From positions 3,844,001 to 3,908,000 of the forward strand of contig JAEUWY010000005.1 of the NCBI GenBank assembly GCA_022059125.1: 64,000 nucleotides of DNA. The letters are read 5' to 3'. The DNA comes from Corynespora cassiicola (taxonomy: Eukaryota; Ascomycota; Dothideomycetes; Pleosporales; Corynesporascaceae). Position 1 is the stretch's first letter, and every line of letters begins with the position of its first letter. Shown in pieces: positions 19,593-32,205 of this stretch. The notes under the pieces were generated by a model. That model ran no database searches, was not told where the DNA came from, and was given only the letters and a program-made list of their open reading frames with translations. Both the position numbers and the translations under genes were made by a program.

Positions 19593-21470
19593 ACTCTCTT
19601 CCGGCTAGATCTCCTTGACCCAGCTTGACTGATAGATGAGACTTGGCGGTAACGCGGATCCATCAGCGCACACGACAGGAAGGTTATCCATTCATAATTG
19701 CTTCGATTTTCCCTCTTTATATCAATTTTAATTTAGGCAAAGAAATATAAGACTACACCTACTCATAATGTCGAATTCCTAGTTTTATATATTATCCATT
19801 AACCCACTTGGATATAATTTGCCCTGATTACAAAACCTATTCTAGATACAGACGGTATAATTGCATTGGAAACAGCGCACACGTAAAAAACGGGCAGTGA
19901 CGCATTGCTTCAACAGCTGGCATGCGCAATAGCACCGAGCGTACTACGCATTCTTGGGAGCGCGCGGGCAATCTCGGCTGATTAAGCGCCACCAAGATCT
20001 CAGGGTTCATAAACAAACATCATAACTCTTCGAACCTCAAAACCAAATACCTTTGGTCCAGAATAAGAAATACTCAGCAAAGGCATCGCTGTGTCTCAAG
20101 AAGTATATGCGCATAATTTCCCCTCCCGCTTTCACAACTTATTGGGATTTAATTCTCCTAATTATTATTGCTTCTGCTGTAAAATTCGGCCCCTAAGAAA
20201 TGTGCCCACGTAAAAATCTGGCTGACATCTGAGCTGCTACTAGATCTTGCACCGTCTCGAGGCCTATCTAAATAAAATTTTCAAGTCCTCAAAGCACTCA
20301 TAATAGGAATAACACCTGTAGCAGGTGCTCTCGTTTTCCTCATCGCACTTCGCAATGACTCAAAAACCGATCTGCTCCTCACCCATCAGAACATGATCTG
20401 ATCAATACGCCCTCATCGCTCAACAAGGTACTATTATCAGATTATCATACTCCACGGGCATTTCGTGCAAAGACAAAAGAGCTGCGTATCAAATGCATGA
20501 AAAGAAGGAAAGGAAAGAGGGAGAGGGGCAAAATCGGCACCGGCAAGCAAATATCGAACCACGGCACGTAAAAGCCGTCTGTGCGCAGCCTCCTGACGGA
20601 GTAGCATCATTTTCCGGCCTGTTTACCGCTAGGCAAGCGAACTTCCTGTTCTTCTGGCCATGCGACTGTGCTTTCGGCCCTTCCAGGTCACCTACACAGA
20701 CTATCACGGACAAAGACCCGGGCGTAGGGCGCGATTCGTCAACAGATCACGTGCTCTCACACACCACCAGAGCTCCCACGTATCCTCGGTTTTACGTCCA
20801 TCAGCGGCTTCCAGCGGCACTTGAGACACCCAACGATACTTTTGGATCTCAGTCAATTATGAATCCCACTGCTGCACCAAGCTGTGGCTTCGGTCATATA
20901 CCGTAAGAGGCGGTTGCAGTATCAAATGCTCACCTGCGCCTCGCAATGTGCTGATAGCTGATCCTGCGAGAGATGCCCTCCACCAGTAGGAGGGGACCAG
21001 ACGACGCAATCGACATTTTCATTATCACTTAGCGTATGCAACAGAAAACGTGGGCTCGACGTAAACCTAGCTGCTCCCCGCCATCAGGCAAAAAGCCAAG
21101 CTTGTGCAGCCTTGGAGGCACAAAGTTTGATCCCCGCTCCGCTCCGCCCCAGAGTGTTCGACCGCAAGCGACCCAGTCAAATTTCAAGAAAAATGGCGGA
21201 GGGACGTTATCAAGTATGGGCTTCGTCTGGCCAAGTGGTCTGTGAGGAGAGTGCCCGACCCTGAGTGGTATGGAAGAAAACGCCAAGCAGATCCCAGCCG
21301 GAACTCGGAACACTGTGGTGGTCTCCTGCCCCTAGGGTGATAATTGCCAACTTTGCCAAACAATCCTTCAGCAGGGGTTTCGATCCAAAAAAATGGGTCG
21401 AGATACCGGGCAGCTGGGCATGGGGTTGATGTTGCATTGAAGATAACGAACCGCCACCGTGGTCGACCTC
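19593..21470. other. Gene-poor stretch right of the telomere array
   Basis: No recognisable gene in about 1.9 kb. A 137-codon frame at 20493-20906 lacks any family character, and its low-complexity basic start looks accidental. Part of this is probably the upstream region of the symporter gene. Confidence 0.4.
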
Positions 21471-21474
21471 TGAG

Positions 21475-21480
21475 TATAAG
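21475..21480 (+). promoter_or_regulatory. TATA-like element upstream of the symporter
   Basis: TATAAG lies 132 bp before the symporter start codon, a plausible core promoter distance for a filamentous fungus. Sequence match only. Confidence 0.3.
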
Positions 21481-21611
21481 ATGTGCGGTCGCCAGCCCGC
21501 TGGGAGCTGTTTTGGCCTCACGCAAAATTGATTGATCGAGACCTGCTTTCCTCGCTCGCATCACATCGACTCCATTCCTTGTTAAGAGCCGACCGATCTC
21601 CATTGCCTGTC

Positions 21612-23177
21612 ATGGCTGAAAAAGACATTAAGGGCGTGGAGCCAACCACTCTTCCCAGCCCCGATTTCAAGGGGGGGGAAAAGATTCGCGAAGGATCTCC
21701 CATCAGCGACCCTGCTCTTTCTCCACAGTCGAGCGTTGAGGAAGGTGAGGAGAGGCGCAAAACTTTTTGGGAGCGTGTCAAGGAGCCAGGATCGGTCTGG
21801 CAGATTCTCATTGCCGCTATCTTAGCCATTGGCATCGGTATGGCCGTGACCTCCACAGTGGATGAGGTGCCAGATGCTTGCGTTGTTCTGCTTCAAATTC
21901 CGGGTGACCTCTGGTTGCGCGCTTTGAAGTGTGTGGGTACGTACACTTCACCTCCAGCCGTTTGCGGCCTTGCCCCCGGCCTGGCGCAACTCGACTGACT
22001 CGCTACAGTAATGCCAATGATTATCTGCGCCATGATCCTTGCTGTCCAGCGCCTGCGCGAAATGACTGGTCGTGCCGGACCCCTAGCCAAGTGGACCATT
22101 GGATACTACATCATCACGACCTTTATTGCCATTTTCCAGTCCTGCCTTCTCGTCGGACTCGTCTGGTCTAAGCTCATGCCCGTAGTCGATGATGATATGC
22201 TTCAAGTCACGGATGAGGACGATCAGGATATGATTGATGAGCGCGCGAAAACCCAGATCCATGATGTGGTATTGGACATGTTTCAGTCGCTTGTTCCTGA
22301 CAACCTTGTTGGTGCCATTGCCGACAATGCACTACTTTCGATTCTCGTCGCATCGGTCGTCATCGGATACTGCATCAAACCCAACTCGAATTCTTCCATA
22401 ATTCGTGGAGTGAAGGAGGTCGAGGTCATCATCACCAAGATCATCACTATTTTGATCTACCTTGCCCCAATCGGTGTCTTCTTTTTGATCCTCCCGAATC
22501 TCTTCCGCCTTGACCTTGAGCAGGTTGGAATGAATCTTGGTATTCTGATTGGAGGAACTCTGACTATGATGTTTATCCATCTGTTCATTGTTATCCCCAT
22601 CATCTTCTTCTCCTTCACCCGCCAGAACCCATACACTTTCTGGCTCAAGAATTCGCCGGCCTGGATCACTGCTTGGGGTACCGCTTCCTCTGCAGCCACC
22701 CTTCCGGTCACTATGCGCTGCGTTCTCGCTCGAGGTGTGCCAAAGACGGTTGCCAAATTCGCTATTCCACTTGGTTGCTTGATCAACATGGATGGTACAG
22801 CCATCTACTTCCCGATTTGCGTGGTTTTCCTTGCAGCCACCCAGGGCATCGTACTGAATGGCGCCGACTACACTGTTGTTGCCCTCCTTTCGACTCTTGC
22901 GTCCATCGGCACGACCCCCATTCCTTCGTCTTCTCTTGTCCTTACAGTCATGATTGCGCAAAGCATCAACGTCCCCATCACTGGCATGTACGCCGTGGTT
23001 GTTGCCATTGATTGGTTCCTGGATCGCTTCCGAACTGCGGTCAATGTCTCGGGTGATTTATTTGCGGCAGTGGTAGTTACCAAGATGACTGGGATCAAGG
23101 ATAGCGATGACGACAATCTCGACTACGAAGAGGAGATGCGCCAGCAGTCTGTTCCCAATGCTGTTGACCGCGTTTGA
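21612..23177 (+). CDS. Dicarboxylate/amino acid:cation symporter (SLC1/DAACS)
   Basis: Membrane transporter that would carry dicarboxylates or acidic amino acids with Na+ or H+. Exons 21612-21936 and 22009-23177 give 497 residues. The 72-nt intron (GTACGT ... CTGAC ... CTACAG) joins ALKCV to VMPMIICAMILAV. A soluble, Ser/Pro-rich N-terminus of about 60 residues precedes the first membrane helix (IAAILAIGIGMAV). The SLC1 core is clear: AWGTASSAATLPVTMRC in hairpin loop 1 (Ser-rich), then GCLINMDGTAIYFPICVVF with the NMDGT cation site. LASIGTTPIPSSSLVLTVMI in hairpin 2 follows, and IDWFLDRFRTAVNVSGD holds the substrate-binding Asp/Arg region. Nothing is broken. It is convergent with the transcription factor at 23791. 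Substrate cannot be fixed from sequence. Confidence 0.93.
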
Positions 23178-23790
23178 TGCCATTTTGGATCCTCTTGCTT
23201 GTAGACTCGTGTAGCATAGTCCCTGTTAGGAATTAACCCTTTACTGTATGGTTTTGCATGTTAATCTGTTTGTACCCAAAGTAAAACTACTTTTAGCCCC
23301 CAATCATATAGCGTACAGTTGCTTACCTATTCCAACGCCAGAGTACAGGCGCCCTTCTCGTTAATCCAATTATTACTATTCGTAACTCCGCTCGGTCCAA
23401 TTTTCTCGCGTGTTACTCCATATTTCAAGAGTGTTAGCGGTGAGCACTGACCATCTGGCGCCATTACGTCGGTGACGGCAGGGCACGATCATTAACGGCA
23501 GTCTGCATCAAGCCCCACTGGCCGAGCGAGGGAAGATTTCAAAACAACTTTTGAAGGATTATATGGAGGACTATATGGATAAACGCGGGCATCTTAGGAA
23601 ACAATAAATAGCCCAAATCTGGACCCTTTACCCTACAACACAAAAAAAATCAGAATCTACATACAATGTTCTTAAGACCTAGTGCGATGTTTACCTCTAA
23701 ACTTAGCGAAAATCATTCTATTAACTTCGGAGATATATAAATTTTATAGCCCTGCGCCCCTTCCTTTTTTTCTTATAAAAGGAACTCTGC
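23178..23790. other. Convergent intergenic region
   Basis: 3' flanks of the symporter and the transcription factor. No reading frame is supported. The A/T-rich stretch at 23590-23780 probably holds 3' processing signals for both genes. Confidence 0.45.
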
Positions 23791-26166
23791 TTAAAGTCCT
23801 GTGCTGTTTCCACCAAAACCCATACCCTCATAGCTCTCCGGTCCCCATATACCCAAGTCGAGTATCTGGTCCATGTCAAAATCAGGGCTTTGCATGGCAG
23901 CAAATGGATTGCTGGATCTAATGCTTCCGCTGTTGAGCATGCCCATGCCCATATTCATATCTAGTCCCATGTCTCCCATACCATGCTGCGTAAAATCGTC
24001 ATTGACTTCAAATGAATGATTCAGAAATAAACTCGAAGACTCAGCTTCATTGTTACTGGACCCGTTTGTAGTATCCGGTGTTGGAATGTTCGTTGGTGTT
24101 GGCTGCGGGGCATTCTTCGGGTTGATTTTGCGACAGTACCACTTACGAGTCAAATCCATAATCATCCTCATAGCCCACCAAAAATCTGGGTGAGACTGAT
24201 TTTTCCGATCGTACGTCGATAGTTCTTGCATACGATAGCACAATGACTCAAGATAAAGATCCAGCCTGACTCGATCCTGTGCCCCTTTCACGTCCCACTG
24301 TAGGGCAGAATGTGCTTCGCTTGGTATACATAGGCGTGCGGTTGTCATGACTACTGTGGGTAGACGCATCCATTCCGAAAAAGAGATCCAATGGTATTGC
24401 GTGACAGGAAATGAGAGAAGAGAATCCAGAAAACTTTTTGCAGCCTCAAGAGTTGATAGTAAGGAATTGAGCTGAGTGTTGCTAGCATTTCCAGCGCCAT
24501 TGGAAGAAGTTGCTGGACGGAGTGCAACACTATGAAGCTGGAGCTCGGTAAATGAACTGGAAAGATCGAGAGCTGCTTGTCGTCAGTGACCGACAATTCT
24601 AGGATTAATTAGGACAGACTTCGTTGATATTCTTCACTGTGGCTTGAGCGCTTCCATTCCTCGAGCTGATTTACCATGAACCTCAGATTCATGGAGATTC
24701 GAGGGTCTCCAATAGGCAAATCAACTTCCTCGCCATAGTAAAACGTATCGTGTATTTGATCATCTAGACGCCTCAACGAAATGAGCTCACTGATGACTTT
24801 ATCTCCTGCATATTCGCAAGTCAGTTTCAAATCTCGGGCGCATTCTGCCATGTAATCGTTAAACTTCAGCAAGTTTGGCTTCTGAAGCCCGCCTGCTATC
24901 CTGAAGCTTGTCAGTAGAGACAATGACTATACGACAATCCTCCGTACATGGATGAAAGATAATAGCAGCCCAGAAGTGTTCTTTGTCGTTCTCTTTGATC
25001 CTCAGGCAAGAGGGGGCTAGGCTTTGGTATGCCTGGAAAGTCTATCAAAGTCCGCTTGGTCTTTTGGTGGAGGCCAAGATCTAGTGCTAGACCAATCGCG
25101 ACTTGCTGCAAAAAGAAAATTTGCTGGGTTTTGTGACTGAATACAAAGTGGTACCTACAATTATAAGTTATATCTTTTGGATTGAAAGAATGACTTACCA
25201 CGAGAGATATACGATGATACCCTGCAACAGAGGCAGCGTCCTCCGTGGGCGAACTAGGGTGCGGTTGGCGAGCTCATTCCTGTATATTTCGTCGAGTAAC
25301 ATTTGACGATTGTGATCTCTCCAAGATGACACTGTTATTATGGCCAAAAAAAGCATGGGTTTTGCTGCATGCAAATCATGTGCACTCAGCATCTGTGAAA
25401 GTGGAACAAAAGGAAACGACGCCGACATAGAGCAGAAATCGCTCAACAGTACGTCTGCTTCTCCACTAGTTAAAAGTTGCCGAACAGTTGCATGATCGAT
25501 GGGGGGCTCTGATTTGTTGGTGGAATGGAAAAGAGTATCTGGCGGGCGCGTTGAGTTTGGATCATCACCAAAGCTGTGGATTTCTCGCAATTTGGTCAAG
25601 AACTGTTGGTTAGTATCCACATCCCCTTCATTAGGTTCAGCAGATGGCTCATAATCCACCGTTTCCTCTTGGGTGAATGATGATGGGAAGGGTAGCCAGC
25701 TTCCTGGCGCTAGGGGTCTTGAGCTTGAGGTTGGATTCGGTCTGGGCGCTCGTTCGGCAGCTGGCTCGACGGGAGCATTGGCTACATAGGCCTTGTTGGA
25801 TTCTGAATTAACCAAGCTAGCCACCAGTCCATCGATCTTCTGCTCAACCTGCGATATGCGGCTTGGTACGCGTCAACGTGGAATCGTGCGGCTCAAGGCA
25901 GGGATGACGCACGACGGACCGCGATGTTTGCGGACCTTCCGAGGTGCTTCTGCCCAAACACACTCTCGCTTAGTCTTCAGACACCTACCAGGTCTTAGTA
26001 AAGAACTTGAATGAATATCGTGTTGTCAGAGGACGTACCTTTGACACGTGCCAGGTTGCTCTTCGCTAAGATAGCATCGCGTTTTCAGACTGCGGCAACG
26101 CTGGCACGCTTGAACGGCACGCTGGGCCGCAGTCTTGCCACCACCGGATTGTTCAACCTCTTCCAT
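23791..26166 (-). CDS. Zn2Cys6 fungal transcription factor, 6 exons
   Basis: Nuclear DNA-binding regulator. Proposed exons are 26166-26039, 25984-25916, 25861-25199, 25154-24948, 24900-24620 and 24572-23791, giving 709 residues. The Zn2Cys6 cluster has Cys at 21, 24, 31, 41, 44 and 51 (ACQRCRSLKTRC, then TCQRCLKTKREC); its codons are split by intron 1. RISQVEQKIDGLVASL follows as the linker/coiled dimerisation segment. The middle holds the fungal transcription factor domain: LSWYHFVFSHKTQQ across intron 3, VAIGLALDLGLHQ, and GCYYLSS. The C-terminal 110 residues are Met/Gly/Asn/Asp-rich with acidic DMDQILDLGIWGPE, an activation-type tail. Introns are 44-54 nt; four have clear GT/AG and a CTGAC- or CTAA-like branch. 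Intron 2 (25862-25915) is the least certain. Targets are unknown; the neighbouring symporter is a candidate by position only. Confidence 0.87.
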
Positions 26167-26525
26167 CCCGAAGCGAAGAAATCACCGTTCAGAGCGATGT
26201 GTTGAAGAGCTGAAGCTTGATCTGGCGGGTCGGAAGACAGCGTGAGATCCGATCCGCGATGATGACTAAGCAGCGCTAGCCGCAGTCAGCAATCGTTTCA
26301 GGAAGATTTTCAGGTGCCTCCAGGGCTTGCCGCGTTTTTCCTGTAAGAACAGTTCAGTGATCAACCACATATATTAATAAAACGCAAATCAACTTAGAAA
26401 ACATGTAGTTATTATATTAGGTGGGTACCTAGGTAAGTTACTCAAGTCCGCGATCACGTGTTGTTCGCTCAAAGGATGGAACATTCTAAAAAAAGTGAAA
26501 TAAAATACTTCCGCTTTTTTGCTTT
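26167..26525. other. Upstream region of the transcription factor, compartment border
   Basis: Holds the promoter side of the minus-strand regulator, with a CACGTG at 26455-26460. Composition changes to RIPed AT-rich DNA near 26500, only about 350 bp from the start codon. Confidence 0.45.
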
Positions 26526-26527
26526 TA

Positions 26528-26829
26528 ACGTAAACTACAAGCAAGTAACGCATATAAGCAAGCGATGTATTTAATACTAAGCATTTATATAAAACTTTAA
26601 AGCTAAATAACTTTTTAACTATAATAGCTATTAAAATAATAATTTAATATTTAAAAGGCTAGAATTTAAAGCTTTTTATAAATATAAAAATTATATTTAT
26701 AAATTTACTAATAAAAACGTTATTAAACTTTAAAATTTATTTAAAATAGTATTAGTTTAGTTAATATAATAACTTTAAAATAGCCATAATAAATTATAAT
26801 TTTTTTTTAATAAGTTGAATAAATATATA
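26528..26829 (+). mobile_element. One arm of the foldback element family
   Basis: The first 300 bp match the left arm of 54833-55903, starting ACGTAAACTACAAGC next to TA and then a second GCAAGCGA-type subterminal repeat. The other arm is absent: a mariner terminal repeat takes over at 26830. RIP-type changes (CG to CA/TG, CA to TA) are visible against the 54833 copy. Confidence 0.75.
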
Positions 26830-27394
26830 CAGTAGGGTGACACGAAAAAAACTTTTTTTAAAAAATAGTAATTATTAAACATTAATAACTTTTATTTAAA
26901 CTAGCTATTAAAATAAAAGATATTAATTTTTAGAGAATTAGTAAGTATATTCTAAAAATTTAAAAAAATTTAGTAGCTTATATAATATATATATTCTAAA
27001 AATTCAAAAAAATTTAGTAGCTTATATAATATATATAGCTTTAAAATTTAAGTAAAAAGATAGTAAAAAAAATACAAAATTAAGTACTTAATCATTTTTG
27101 ATTTAGTTATTATAAACTTATATACTATATAATTATACACAAAAAATTCTAATATAGCTTTTTTATTTAAAAAAATAATAATAATATATAACGAATGTTG
27201 CAGAATTTTAGCTATTTTATATTTATATTAGCGTGTAAAGTAAATAAGCTACGTAAAACCTACGCTTAATATATATTTTAAATATAATTAATATTATTTT
27301 TAAAACTACTATTAATATATTATTTAAGCTATTTTTCTGTTATTAATTTTAGTATAAAATAAATACTATTACTTAAAGCTAAATTTTTTATATA
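26830..27394 (+). mobile_element. Tc1/mariner left end M1a (fragment)
   Basis: Begins CAGTAGGGTGACACG after TA. The next 90 bases track the left end of M1b at 27395. No right end assignable to this copy was found, and M1b starts at its right edge, so it is truncated. Confidence 0.6.
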
Positions 27395-27784
27395 CAGTAG
27401 GGTAATACGAAAAAAACTTGCTTAAAAAAATAGCTGTTTTTAAGCTTAAATAACTTTCTAATTAAACTAGTTATTAAAATAAAAAAATTAATTAATAAAG
27501 GTTTATTAAAACTTTAGATTTACAAATAAAAAATTAGAGTTTGTATTAAAGTTATAAGGTTATAAATAAGTTTAAAATAGAGATAAAAAAAAGTACAAAA
27601 TTAAGTACTAATTTATTTTTTATCTAGCGTATAATTTAATTTTTTCATTTAATTATTATAAACTTGTATACTATATATATATAAATTTATATAAGTTTTT
27701 TATTTAAAAAAAATAATAATAATAGTAGAATTTTTTTTTTAAAAAATCAAATTATATAAATAAATTAAAAATTAAGTAAATTAT

Positions 27785-30715
27785 TAATATTTTGTATAAT
27801 ATCCGTTAGCTTTAATAACTACTTTCTAACGTCTAAGTAAAAATAATATACAGTTATCTATTATTTTTTATAGAATTAAAATTCTCTGTTTTTTTTTACT
27901 GTTTTTATTTTATTATTAACAAACAGCAAGTATATTATTCTATTTCTGTTTTATTTTAGTTAGTACGTACTATCTGTCGCGTGATTTATATATATTTTAT
28001 AATATTATTTTATTATATAATATAACGTTAATACGTAATCTGCGCTTTTACTTTAAATAATAATAATTTTTTAATAATTTTTTTTTATTTTTAATTTATA
28101 ATAACTATAAATATAACTGTATAACTTTTAAATATATTTTTAATTTTTAATTTTTTATATTTATATTATATAGTTTATATAATTACTGTTATCTGCGCAC
28201 GTATATCTCCGCCTCTACTTTACTTTTTAATACTATTATTTTCTACTATTTTAATTATTTTGCGTATATTTTTTACTATTATAATTATATAAATGTTATA
28301 ATAAAGTTATATATAGTATAGTTACGTATAATATAGCTTACAGCAGTTATAGTAAAAACTTAAAAAAAGTAAATTAATTAATTAAGTAAAAAAACTGTTA
28401 ACGTTAAAAGCTGTTTTTTATAAATATTATTTTTTATAAATACTGTTACGTACGTACTTAGATATCCTCTTCTACTTTAAAAAGATATTTGGCTAAAAAA
28501 TAAAAAAATATTACTTACTATATAAAATATATATTTAAATATAGTAATAAATATGCGGGAATAGTTAGTATACGTAATTTTATTTCTACTAAATTTTTTT
28601 TTAAAGTTCTGTATATAAAGTTTTATAAAATTATTATAATAAAAAAATATATATATAGTAATAAAAATTATTATAATAATATTAGTAATATTAGTAATAT
28701 TAGTAATATTTACAGCCTAAAAAACTATAAAAGTAAAATTTATATTACTACTTTAATTAGTTTATTATAATAAAACTACTAATTTTAAAAACTTATAGTT
28801 GACTGTAGACTAGCTTATAAACTGGTTTATAAACTAATTTATAAGTTAGTTTATAGTCTGCAGTCTGTAAACTAACTATAATAATTAATTATAATTTTAA
28901 TATAAGTTTTAGAACTTACGTGTATAGATATAGAGTATAATAAAATTTAAAAAGTAAATAATCTGTATAGTTATTATAAGTATAAATAATAATACTTTTC
29001 TAAACAGTAATAGCTTTTTTTTATAATACTTACTTAAATAAATATTTATAAAAGTTAAATTTTTATAGTAAGATGTTAAAGCTTTTATCTAAAGCTTTTA
29101 TTTAAAGCTTTTATTTAAAGCTTTTATTTAAAACTTATAGTAATTTATTAAAAGTATTTTATTTTATGCAACTACGCTTTACGTTTAATATTTTAATAAC
29201 TATAAATTATAACTTTTTTACGTTATTTCTAAATAAAATTTTAAAGCTTTAAAGCTTTAAAATAGTATTTTTTTTCTAGCGATTATTTTTATAATTTATA
29301 ATTTATAATCTACAACTCGCGTAGTTATAAATTTATAAACTAATAAGCTAGTAAGCTTATAAAATAAAAATTACTTATTTACTTATTAATAATCTAATTA
29401 TTTTTTATTACTTTTAGTTACTGTTTTATTAGATACCTAACTAGTATTATTTCTGTTTTTTTTTATTAATTTATATTAACTGTTTAGTTCTAGTCTAGTA
29501 TAGCTAAGAAAGAGACTCCTGTAGCTCTTTTAATAGAATTAAATTCTATTTTTTATTTATAGTGTTTATAAATAAAGTATTTTCTTTTTTATTATTTTTT
29601 TTGCTTAATAAATTAGAATGTAATTTTTTTAAATTATTTTTTAATATAGCCTAGATATTATCTATAGATGCTAAGTCTGGGCTATAAACTAGATGTTTAA
29701 ATAATTCTATTTTATTTCTTTTAAACTATTTTAAAACTAGTTTAGCTGTATGAATTTTTGAATTATCTTGTTGAAATTTCCAGTCTATAAAGTAATTAGT
29801 ATTTATATTAATTTTATAATTTAATATTGAATTAAATAAATTTAATTAAATAATAAATTTAATTTAAAAAGTTAAAAAAAAGGTATATAAACTAACCGGG
29901 TTTTATTTGTTTTTTAATAATAGGTTTTAATACTTTTTATATGTAATCTATAATATTAAAGTTATTTTTAGAATTAGGTGTTTTAATAAATACTAATTCT
30001 GATTTTTCTTCTATCTAAATAGCTTTCTATATTAATATAACAATATCTTAAGCTATAATTTAATTAGTACTTATTTTTTTAAAAAGTAATTAAATTAAAA
30101 ACTATAATTAATTTTTAATTAATTTTAAATTTTTTAATTTTTTTTTTTACCTATAATTTGATTTTATAAAAGCTAATTTAGCTTCTACATTCTTATTTCT
30201 TTTTTTTTATATTCTTATTTAGAACCTAGATCTCTTTCTATTACTTACTTATTAGAAAATATAATTTTATTTAAATTAATATTTTCTATATTTTTTAATT
30301 ATTTTTTTATATATTTTAATTTTATTTTAGCTTTTTTTTATTTCAATACGGCTTTTTAGTACTAATTTTTATACTATAATTTTCTTTTTTTAAATATTTT
30401 TGTAAGCTTTTTTTAGATACTTTTACATTATTTTTAAATAATATCCTTTTATCTATTTTTTTAGAGCTTTTAATTAAATTTCTGTTAATAGTTTTTTTTA
30501 TCTTTTTTAGAAAGCTTACTTTTTTTATTAGCCTTATTTAAACTATTAAATAATTTTTTTTTATTAATTTGTTTTATAGTATAATGTATACTATTTCTAG
30601 ATTTATTTAATAAATTAGAAATAGTTATAATAAGTGTATTAGCTCTATATAAAAGATTAAATTTTTTTTTATAGTTTAAAAATTAAAGTTCTATTTATAT
30701 TTTTGTTCAAAAAAA
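27785..30715 (-). pseudogene. Tc1-type transposase pseudogene of M1b
   Basis: Read right to left, it parallels the transposase at 35476-36736 from the N-terminal helix-turn-helix segment (about 30400-30710), through the NL-IHTAK and YSPDLA region (about 29650-29790), to the SLPRRWEAV-type C-terminus (27785-27885). Many in-frame stops are present, mostly TAG/TAA from G-to-A change. Repeat E interrupts it at 27887-29534 near the codons for the last 40 residues. Two AT-rich introns matching those of the intact copy are recognisable. Confidence 0.8.
27887..29534 (-). mobile_element. Repeat E, copy 1 (possible non-LTR retroposon)
   Basis: About 1.65 kb matches 33628-37218 once the inserted element there is removed. 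It is flanked by near-identical AGAATTAAATTCT-type direct repeats (27873-27886 and 29535-29547). It lacks terminal inverted repeats and starts with T-rich sequence on the plus strand, which would be a poly(A)-like tail on the minus strand. A 12-14 bp duplication plus a one-sided tail fits a non-LTR retroposon. No reverse transcriptase could be recognised, so the class is a guess. Confidence 0.6.
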
Positions 30716-31162
30716 ATAGAAATTTAGATTTAAATTTCTAAAATACTTATTTATATACTAATTTAACTAGCTTGTTATTATATAATAATATTTATATAAT
30801 TAAACCTTTACTTTTTGAACTTTAATTTTTTATAATCTAAATATAAAACTATAGCTCTAGTTTCTTGCTTACGTAATATATATTAATCCTAATTTAGTTA
30901 GTATTAAAATAACTTTGTTAATAAAAAATAATTAAGCACTTAATTATATACTTTTTTTACCTATATTTTAAGCTTTATTCTAATCTTAAAACCTTAATAT
31001 AAACTTTCTTTCTTTAGTTTTGATATTAAAATGCAAATAAATTTCTATTTTATTAGTTTTTTTTTATTTTAAAAGCTAGTCTAGTTAAAAAGTTATTATT
31101 ATTTAAAAATTGCTATTTTTTAGAGAAAGTTTTTTTCGTGTTACCCTACTGTATAAATAAAA

Positions 31163-31288
31163 TTTTTTAAAGCTAGATAGACGTTTTTTAAAGTTGAATA
31201 GAGGTTTTTTAAAGCTAAATAAAAATTCTCTAAAACTTAAAAGAGGTATTTTTAAATTAAATAGAGGTTTTTTTTAATTTAATAAAAG
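31163..31288. repeat. 21-bp tandem repeat, six diverged units
   Basis: Six contiguous 21-bp units share a T6-AAAG-start and an AATAGAGG-like end. Spacing is exact, although the units have drifted and were probably RIPed. The array starts 11 bp after the right end of M1b. Confidence 0.8.
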
Positions 31289-32205
31289 CCGCTTTAGAAA
31301 AAATAGAAAAGCTTTAATTTAAAAAATATAGTACTTAGCTAACTAATATTTAAATTAAAATTTATAACTAAAATTCTAAACTTTAAACCTGGTTTAAAAA
31401 AATTTAAATAAAATATATAAAAATTAAAAATTTTAAAATAAAAATAAGTAATAAAAATATTTACAGTTTTTATTAAAAACCCGACTTTTAAAATTTAAAA
31501 TAAATTTTTAATAGCGTTAATAATAATTTTTTACTATTTATTTATAATAATTTAAAATTGAAAATTAAATATAAATTTAAAAGTGTAAATTAGAAGTCTA
31601 GAAAAATTAGTAAAATTTTTTAAAAAAAACTCATTTGAAATATAAAAAAAAGTATAGTTCTAATTTTCTTTTTATAATAGTCTAAAAAGTTTTAAATTAA
31701 CTAAGTTTATAAAAAATAATTTACGTCAATATCTGCAGAAAACTTTAATTTTTTTAAAAAAAATTATTTTTTAAATAATACTTATTTAGAAGAATTAAAA
31801 GTAATTGTATGATTTTGAAATTTTAAAAAATTTTTAAAATAATTATTTTTTAAAAAATTAAACTAGTATAAAAAATATATATAAATATATTAAGTTTAAA
31901 ATTTTTAAGTGAAGTAAAACTAATTAACTAGAATTATAAAAAAAATTAGTTAAGTTTTATAAAGTAATAAATGTTAAAAATTTATGAAAAGCTATATTTT
32001 TTAGAATTTACAGTCAAATTAAATATAAAAAAAAAATTCTATATTTATTTTTATTTTATTAATATTATGAGCTAAAAATATAATAATTAGTAAAACACTA
32101 TATTAGCAGCTGTTTAAAATATTAATACAAAAAAAAAATATAAAACGTATTATTAGTTTAGTTTATTTAAAATTTCTAGAAGTAGATTATAGTTAATATT
32201 ATATA
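31289..32205. other. AT-rich tract, nothing recognised
   Basis: RIPed sequence without terminal repeats or residual protein motifs that could be identified by eye. Confidence 0.4.

Larger units (their letters stand above)
27395..31151 (-). mobile_element. Tc1/mariner element M1b, split by repeat E
   Basis: The left end CAGTAGGGTAATACG (27395) and right end CGTGTTACCCTACTG (ending 31151) are inverted and flanked by TA (27393-27394 and 31152-31153). Removing the 1.65-kb repeat E leaves about 2.1 kb, the size of the intact relative at 35009-37138. The transposase lies on the minus strand and is RIPed. Confidence 0.85.

Noticed and set aside
20493..20906. 137-codon plus-strand frame
   Set aside because: No domain, odd composition, and no intron or neighbour support.
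22332..22961. 209-codon minus-strand frame
   Set aside because: It lies antisense to the symporter exon and shows only low-complexity shadow composition.
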